DNA of 64,000 bases, taken from positions 2,494,001 through 2,558,000 of the forward strand of contig NZ_JAUCBR010000004.1 in assembly GCF_034676725.1 (NCBI RefSeq), given 5' to 3'. Both the position numbers and the translations under genes were made by a program. Shown here in pieces: positions 58,603 to 64,000 of the stretch. The DNA is from Denitromonas sp. Its GTDB lineage: Bacteria; Pseudomonadota; Gammaproteobacteria; Burkholderiales; Rhodocyclaceae. Position 1 is the stretch's first letter; each line of letters begins with the position of its first letter. The notes below the pieces were generated by a model, which saw nothing but the letters and a program-made list of their open reading frames with translations, was not told the origin of the DNA and ran no database searches.

Positions 58603-60104
58603 GCCAGGCCGACGCCCTTCGCCTGCTCGACACCCTGCGTGCCGCCCATGTGGTGGTGTCGGGGCTGTGCGTCGACTCGCGCGCGGTGATGCCGGGCGAC
58701 GTGTTCCTGGCGCATCCGGGTTTGCGTGTTGACGGACGCGATTTCATCGGCCAGGCAATTGCCGCCGGCGCCGCCGCCGTGATCTACGAAGCGGGCGACG
58801 GGTTCGCCCCGCCCGCAGCCGCGGTGCCCATGTTGCCCGCCACCGGCCTGCGCGCCCTGGCCGGTCATCTGGCCGACGTGGTGTATGGCGCGCCATCGGC
58901 CGATCTGTGGGTGGCCGGCGTGACCGGCACCAACGGCAAGACCACGGTGAGCCAGTGGTTGGCGCGGGCGCTGTCGTTGCGTGGCGAACGCTGCGGCATC
59001 ATCGGCACGCTGGGCAGCGGCTTTCCCGACCAGCTCGCCGAAGGCCAGCACACCACGCCCGAGGCCGTCGCGGTGCATCGCACCCTGGCCTGGCTGCGTG
59101 GCGAAGGCGCCCGTGCCGTGGCGATGGAAGTATCGTCGATCGGCCTGCACCAGGGGCGGGTTGCCGGGGTGCGCTTCGATGTGGCGATCTTCACCAACCT
59201 GACCCGGGACCACCTCGACTATCACGGCGACATGCGTGCCTACGCCGAAGCCAAGGCTGACCTGTTCCGCATGGCGATCGATCACGCGGTGATCAATCTC
59301 GACGATGCGTTCGGCGTCGAGCTGATCAAGCGCCTGGCGGGCAAGGGGGCGGCGGTGATCGGCTATACGCTGCACACGGCGAATGCCGAAAAGGCCCCGG
59401 CGGGCTGCGCGCTGGTGGCGGAGGAGATCTCCACCACCGCCTCGGGCGTGCGCTTCGTGGCCTGCTGGCAGGGGCACCGAGTGCCGGTCAGCGTGGCCCT
59501 CGTGGCCGATTTCAACATCTCCAACCTGCTGGCGGTGATGGGGGCGCTGATCGCCCGCGGCGCCGCACTCGACGAAGCCGTGCAGGCCTGCGCCCGCCTG
59601 CGCCCGCCGGCCGGGCGGATGCAGATGCTCGGCGGCATTGGCGAGCCGCTGGTGCTGGTCGACTACGCCCATACGCCCGACGCGCTGGAGAAGGTGTTGC
59701 TCGCCGCACGCCAGACGGCCAACGCCCGCAAGGGCAGGCTGGCCTGCCTGTTCGGTTGCGGCGGTGATCGCGACGCTGGCAAGCGGCCGCTGATGGGCGC
59801 CGTGGCAGCCCGGCTGGCCGATACGGTGTGGCTGACCAGCGACAATCCGCGCAGCGAGGACCCGGAGCAGATTCTCGACCAGATCGCCGTGGCCACCGGC
59901 GACTCGGTCCACCGCCTGGCCGACCGGGCACAGGCGATACGCGAGGCCATCGCCGCGGCCGCGGCCGACGATGTGATCGTGGTCGCCGGCAAGGGGCATG
60001 AACCCTATCAGGAGATCAAGGGCGTGCGGCACCCGTTTTGCGACGTGACGCACGGCAAGGACGCATTGGCGGCGTGGGCCGCCAGTCATGGAGCGCGCAC
60101 ATGA
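58599..60104 (+). CDS. murE: UDP-MurNAc-tripeptide synthetase (meso-DAP adding)
   Basis: Adds meso-diaminopimelate to UDP-MurNAc-Ala-Glu. The 501-residue Mur ligase has the P-loop GVTGTNGKTT, the carbamylated lysine region AEAKADLF and the DNPR motif (TSDNPRSEDP) that selects meso-DAP. It starts on GTG overlapping the ftsI stop. Confidence 0.96.
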   Translation: MSQADALRLLDTLRAAHVVVSGLCVDSRAVMPGDVFLAHPGLRVDGRDFIGQAIAAGAAAVIYEAGDGFAPPAAAVPMLPATGLRALAGHLADVVYGAPSADLWVAGVTGTNGKTTVSQWLARALSLRGERCGIIGTLGSGFPDQLAEGQHTTPEAVAVHRTLAWLRGEGARAVAMEVSSIGLHQGRVAGVRFDVAIFTNLTRDHLDYHGDMRAYAEAKADLFRMAIDHAVINLDDAFGVELIKRLAGKGAAVIGYTLHTANAEKAPAGCALVAEEISTTASGVRFVACWQGHRVPVSVALVADFNISNLLAVMGALIARGAALDEAVQACARLRPPAGRMQMLGGIGEPLVLVDYAHTPDALEKVLLAARQTANARKGRLACLFGCGGDRDAGKRPLMGAVAARLADTVWLTSDNPRSEDPEQILDQIAVATGDSVHRLADRAQAIREAIAAAAADDVIVVAGKGHEPYQEIKGVRHPFCDVTHGKDALAAWAASHGART

Positions 60105-61516
60105 TCGATTTGCAGACATCGGCTCAGGCCATCGGCGCGCAGGCCACCGGCGAGGCCCGTTTCAATGCGGTGCTGACCGATTCGCGGGCATTGCGCGCAG
60201 GCTGCTTGTTCGTGGCCCTGCGTGGCGAACGTTTCGACGGCCACGATTTTCTCGATGCCGCCCGGCAGGCCGGGGCCGTCGCCGCGATGGTCGACCGTGC
60301 CTGGGCAGACGCCCATCCGGCGGGCGGAGATCTGCCGTGGCTGGTGGTGGGCGACACCCGCGACGGACTCGGTGCGCTGGCCGCCTGGTGGCGCACGCAG
60401 TTCGACATCCCGCTGATCGGGGTGACCGGCAGCAACGGCAAGACCACCGTCAAGGAAATGTGCGCCGCCATCGCAAGCGCCTGGGTGGCGCGCGCGGGTG
60501 GCGATCCGGCCGCGGCGGTGCTGGCCACGGCCGGCAACTTCAACAACGACATCGGCCTGCCGCTGACCCTGCTGCGCCTGCGTGCCGAGCACCGGGTGGC
60601 GATCATCGAGATGGGCATGAACCATCCCGGCGAGATCGCCTACCTCTCCGGTCTGGCCGCGCCCACCGTGGCGGTCATCAGCAACGCGCTGCGTGCCCAC
60701 CTGGCTGGCGTCGGCGACCTGGACGGCGTGGCGCGCGAGAAGGGCGCCATCTATGGCGGCCTGGTGGCCGGCGGCACCGCGGTGATCAACGCCGACGACG
60801 CCTTCGCACCGTACTGGCAAGGCCTGAACCGCGACCGCCGCATGCTGACCTTCGGTCTGAGCGCGGGGGCCGGGGTGCGTGCCGACTGCGAACTGCACGG
60901 CCTGGGGGTGCGCATGTGCCTGCACCATGACGGCCAGACCACCTGCTTCCCGCTGCGGGTGCCCGGGCTGCACAACGCCCGCAACGCCTGCGCCGCCGCC
61001 GCCGCCTGCCTGGCCGCCGGCATGACGCTCGATGACGTGACCGCCGGGCTGTCGAGCTACCAGGGCACGCGCGGGCGGCTGACCCAGCGCGCCGGCCTCC
61101 ATGGCGCGACGGTGCTCGACGACACCTACAACGCCAACCCCGACTCGGCCCGCGTGGCCATCGACGTGCTGGCCGCCACGCCGGGGCGCAAGGTGCTGGT
61201 GCTCGGCGACATGGGCGAGCTTGGCGAAGCCAGCGCACAGATGCATGACGAGGTCGGCGGCTACGCCAAGAGCCAGGGCATCGACCATCTGCTGGCGCTC
61301 GGCCAGGCCAGCGTCGTGGCCGCGCGCAATTTCGGTGCCGGTGGTGAACATTTCGAACGCATCGACGACCTGATCGCGGTGCTTAAAAAACTGATGGATG
61401 AGAACACGGTGGTGCTGGTAAAAGGATCGCGCTTCATGCGCATGGAGCGCGTGGCCAACGCGGTTGTCGCGGACACGGGCGCAGGCGCGGGCGGGGAGGC
61501 CAATCATGCTGCTTGA
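60101..61516 (+). CDS. murF: UDP-MurNAc-tripeptide:D-Ala-D-Ala ligase
   Basis: Adds D-Ala-D-Ala to complete the pentapeptide. The 471-residue protein has GVTGSNGKTTVKEM, IEMGMNHPGEI and a C-terminal domain with DDTYNANPDS and LGDMGELG. ATG overlaps the murE stop; the C-terminus overlaps mraY by 11 bases. Confidence 0.96.
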   Translation: MIDLQTSAQAIGAQATGEARFNAVLTDSRALRAGCLFVALRGERFDGHDFLDAARQAGAVAAMVDRAWADAHPAGGDLPWLVVGDTRDGLGALAAWWRTQFDIPLIGVTGSNGKTTVKEMCAAIASAWVARAGGDPAAAVLATAGNFNNDIGLPLTLLRLRAEHRVAIIEMGMNHPGEIAYLSGLAAPTVAVISNALRAHLAGVGDLDGVAREKGAIYGGLVAGGTAVINADDAFAPYWQGLNRDRRMLTFGLSAGAGVRADCELHGLGVRMCLHHDGQTTCFPLRVPGLHNARNACAAAAACLAAGMTLDDVTAGLSSYQGTRGRLTQRAGLHGATVLDDTYNANPDSARVAIDVLAATPGRKVLVLGDMGELGEASAQMHDEVGGYAKSQGIDHLLALGQASVVAARNFGAGGEHFERIDDLIAVLKKLMDENTVVLVKGSRFMRMERVANAVVADTGAGAGGEANHAA

Positions 61517-62594
61517 AATCGCGCTGTGGCTCGGCCAGGACATCCGCACCTTCAACGTGTTCGGCTATATCACGCTGCGCACCGTGCTGGCGGCGATGAC
61601 CGCACTGGCGATCTCCTTCATCTTCGGCCCCGGGGTGATCCGCTGGCTGGCCGCGAAGAAAATTGGCCAGGCCGTGCGCGACGACGGCCCCAAGTCGCAC
61701 CTGACCAAGGCCGGCACGCCGACCATGGGCGGCGCGCTGATCCTCATCGCCATCGGCATCACCACGCTGCTGTGGGGCGACCTGCGCAACCACTATGTGT
61801 GGGTGACGCTGCTGGTCACGCTCGGTTTCGGCGCCGTGGGCTGGGTCGACGACTGGCGCAAGGTGGTGCATCGCGACCCGAAAGGGCTGGCCAGCCGCTG
61901 GAAGTATCTGTGGACCTCGGTGTTTGCGCTGGCCGGTGCGCTGGTGCTCGGGCTGACCGCCACCGACCCCGCGCAGACCGTGCTGATCGTGCCCTTCTTC
62001 AAGGATGTGGCCTATCCGCTGGGCTTCGGCGGATTCGTGCTGCTGTCCTACTTCGTCATCACCGGCACCAGCCACGCGGTCAACCTGACCGACGGCCTCG
62101 ACGGCCTGGCGATCATGCCGACCGTGATGGTCGCCGGCGCACTGGCCATCTTCGCCTATGTCGCCGGCCACGTTGGTTTCTCGAAGTATCTCGGCGTGCC
62201 CTACATCGCCGGTGCCGGCGAACTGGCCGTGTTCTGCGGCGCCATTGCCGGCGCCGGGCTCGGCTTCCTGTGGTTCAACGCCTACCCGGCCGAGGTGTTC
62301 ATGGGCGATGTCGGCGCGCTGGCGCTGGGCGCCGCGCTGGGCACGGTGGCCGTGGTGGTGCGCCAGGAGATCGTGCTCTTCATCATGGGCGGCCTGTTCG
62401 TGGCCGAGACCCTGTCGGTGATGCTGCAGGTGGTCTACTTCAAGGCCACTGGCGGCAAGCGCATCTTCCGCATGGCGCCCCTGCATCACCACTATGAACT
62501 GGGCGGCTGGAAGGAAACGCAGGTGGTGGTTCGCTTCTGGATCATCACCATCATGCTGGTGCTGTTCGGCCTGTTGACGCTGAAACTGCGCTGA
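61506..62594 (+). CDS. mraY: Phospho-MurNAc-pentapeptide transferase
   Basis: Integral membrane enzyme making lipid I. The 362 residues form about ten helices, with catalytic regions SHLTKAGTPTMGG, VGWVDDWRK (DD pair), NLTDGLDGLA and MAPLHHHYE. ATG 61506 (MLLEIALWLGQDIRTFNVF) is the family start, inside the murF end. Confidence 0.97.
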   Translation: MLLEIALWLGQDIRTFNVFGYITLRTVLAAMTALAISFIFGPGVIRWLAAKKIGQAVRDDGPKSHLTKAGTPTMGGALILIAIGITTLLWGDLRNHYVWVTLLVTLGFGAVGWVDDWRKVVHRDPKGLASRWKYLWTSVFALAGALVLGLTATDPAQTVLIVPFFKDVAYPLGFGGFVLLSYFVITGTSHAVNLTDGLDGLAIMPTVMVAGALAIFAYVAGHVGFSKYLGVPYIAGAGELAVFCGAIAGAGLGFLWFNAYPAEVFMGDVGALALGAALGTVAVVVRQEIVLFIMGGLFVAETLSVMLQVVYFKATGGKRIFRMAPLHHHYELGGWKETQVVVRFWIITIMLVLFGLLTLKLR

Positions 62595-62602
62595 GGAAAA
62601 AC

Positions 62603-63985
62603 ATGGGCATGTGGCAAGGCAAACACGTATTGGTGCTCGGGCTGGGGGAATCCGGCCTGGCCCTGGCGCGCTGGCTGGCGCGCCAGGGGGCATCGGTGCG
62701 CGTGGCCGACAGCCGCATGCAGCCGCCGGGGGCGGATGCCCTGCGCACCGCGCTGCCGAACGTGCCCTTGGTCACCGGGCCATTCACGCTCAGCCTGCTC
62801 GACGGCGTCGATGTGCTGGCGATCAGCCCCGGGCTCGATCCGCGCCAGCCGATCATTGCCACGGCGTGCGAGCGCGGCATGCCGGTGACCGGTGAAATCC
62901 AGCTGTTTGTCGATGCGCTGGCCGAACTCGGTGAGCGCGGACGCTGCCGCCTGGTCGCCATTACCGGCACCAACGGCAAGACCACCACCACCGCACTCAC
63001 CGCGGCGCTGTGTCGTGCCGCCGGCGCCGACGCGGTGGAGGCTGGCAACATCAGCCCGGCGACGCTGGCAGTCCTGCTGGCCCGGCTCGACGCCGGCCAG
63101 CCGCTGCCCGACTGCTGGGTGCTGGAGCTGTCCAGCTTCCAGCTCGAGACCGTCACCGAACTGGGCGCCGACGCCGCCGTGGTGCTCAATATCAGCGACG
63201 ACCATCTCGACCGCTACGATTCGCTCGCCGACTATGCCGCCACCAAGGCGCGCATCTTTGCCGGCGCACGGGTGGCCGTGGCCAACCGCGACGACGTGCG
63301 GGTCGCGGCGATGCTCGGCGATGCGGCCGGCGTCACCTTCGGTCTCGACAAACCCCACCGGGTGGCCGACTACGGCGTCTGCGACGGCCAGCTGGTGCGT
63401 GGCGACGAGGCCTTGATTGCCCTTGACGCGTTGCCCCTGGCCGGCCTGCACAACGCGGCCAATGCGCTGGCCGCGCTGGCGCTGTGCGAGGCAATCGGTC
63501 TGCCGACCGAGCGCCTGCTCGACGGGCTGCGCGGTTTCCGCGGCTTGCCGCACCGGGTCGAGCGCGTCGCCGAGCGCGACGACGGCGTGACCTACTACGA
63601 CGACTCCAAGGGCACCAATGTGGGCGCCACCATCGCCGCGCTGGCCGGCCTGCAGCGTTCGGTGCTGCTGATCGCTGGCGGCGACGGCAAGGGGCAGGAC
63701 TTCACGCCCCTGCGTGCGCCGGTCATCCAGCACGCCCGCGCGGTGATCCTGATCGGCCGCGACGGCCCGCAGATTGCCGCCGCCCTCGAAGGCGCCGGTG
63801 TGCCGGTCGAGTTCGCCAGTGACCTGCCGCGCGCCGTGCTGCGCGCCGACGCGCTGGCCCAGCCCGGCGACGCCGTGCTGCTGTCGCCGGCCTGCGCCAG
63901 CTTCGACATGTTCCGCAACTACGCGCACCGCGCCGATGTGTTTGTCGCGGCGGTGCGTGCCTTGCCGCGAGTGGAGGCCGCATGA
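62603..63985 (+). CDS. murD: UDP-MurNAc-L-Ala:D-Glu ligase
   Basis: Adds D-glutamate. The 460-residue Mur ligase has an N-terminal Rossmann domain (VLVLGLGESGLALARWL), P-loop TGTNGKTTT, ELSSFQLE, NISDDHLDRY and DSKGTNVGAT. AGGAAA precedes the ATG. The stop overlaps the next ATG as ATGA. Confidence 0.96.
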   Translation: MGMWQGKHVLVLGLGESGLALARWLARQGASVRVADSRMQPPGADALRTALPNVPLVTGPFTLSLLDGVDVLAISPGLDPRQPIIATACERGMPVTGEIQLFVDALAELGERGRCRLVAITGTNGKTTTTALTAALCRAAGADAVEAGNISPATLAVLLARLDAGQPLPDCWVLELSSFQLETVTELGADAAVVLNISDDHLDRYDSLADYAATKARIFAGARVAVANRDDVRVAAMLGDAAGVTFGLDKPHRVADYGVCDGQLVRGDEALIALDALPLAGLHNAANALAALALCEAIGLPTERLLDGLRGFRGLPHRVERVAERDDGVTYYDDSKGTNVGATIAALAGLQRSVLLIAGGDGKGQDFTPLRAPVIQHARAVILIGRDGPQIAAALEGAGVPVEFASDLPRAVLRADALAQPGDAVLLSPACASFDMFRNYAHRADVFVAAVRALPRVEAA

Positions 63986-64000
63986 AGCTCAGCCTCCCCT
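63982..64000 (+). CDS. ftsW: Start of ftsW (truncated by window end)
   Basis: ATG within the murD stop, reading MKLSLP to the window edge. FtsW, the division glycosyltransferase, is expected here from the conserved cluster order; the few residues visible cannot prove it. Confidence 0.55.

Noticed and set aside
1..64000. CRISPR arrays, prophage, toxin-antitoxin or restriction systems
   Set aside because: I saw no spaced direct repeats, phage genes or paired small toxin/antitoxin genes; the only repeats are those around the IS, the MraZ operator and the FNR-like sites.

Overview
The window is about 64 kb of a high-GC chromosome, most likely from a betaproteobacterium of the Rhodocyclales/Zoogloeaceae type (Zoogloea, Azoarcus, Thauera or Denitromonas-like). 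This is inference from gene order and style: a three-gene transhydrogenase (pntAA-pntAB-pntB), a PEP-CTERM exported protein behind a consensus sigma-54 promoter, FNR/Dnr-type boxes, a single-chain indolepyruvate ferredoxin oxidoreductase with a divergent Lrp-type regulator, and many diguanylate-signalling proteins. There is no rRNA operon, prophage or CRISPR array. The only clear mobile element is one IS1182-family insertion sequence.

Layout. 1-1.9 kb: C-terminal part of a nitroreductase-like protein, then a frameshifted PEP-CTERM gene with a sigma-54 promoter and terminator. 1.9-6.6 kb (minus): sulP (frameshifted), rplU-rpmA, obgE-proB. 6.8-11.5 kb: GntR regulator with its operator, then glcD, an unannotated 42-residue membrane ORF, glcE and glcF (glycolate oxidation). 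11.7-17.1 kb: MaoC-like hydratase, PP2C phosphatase, CorA, pnt operon. 17.1-27.1 kb: three second-messenger proteins (a doubly degenerate GGDEF/EAL protein, an HD-GYP protein and a frameshifted GGDEF/EAL protein) with rhlE, rlmM and an aldo-keto reductase between. 27.1-33.6 kb: two-gene ugpB-ugpQ unit, ispB, tRNA-Pro(CGG), glnE. 33.6-40.7 kb: yhdP, nitrilase-type amidase, tldD, and a twin-arginine PilJ_N-domain protein behind two FNR-like sites. 40.7-47.8 kb: radical SAM protein, orphan histidine kinase, iorAB, Lrp regulator. 47.8-49.5 kb: the IS, inserted in a terminator hairpin. 49.5-54.9 kb: dolP-diaA-yraN divergent from rsmI, then pyrC, a lipoprotein, a DUF3025 protein and rnpB. 55.1-64 kb: the start of the division and cell wall cluster, mraZ-rsmH-ftsL-ftsI-murE-murF-mraY-murD-ftsW, in which nearly every gene overlaps the next.

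Most genes are housekeeping. The parts worth a second look are the probable anaerobic control points (FNR-type boxes before the PilJ_N protein and between iorAB and lrp), the sigma-54-driven PEP-CTERM gene, the small ORF inside the glycolate oxidase operon, the terminator-duplicating IS, and three single-base frameshifts, all in dispensable genes. Two of the frameshifts are an extra T in the same GTTCGAC heptamer. I found no convincing wholly new multi-gene system.
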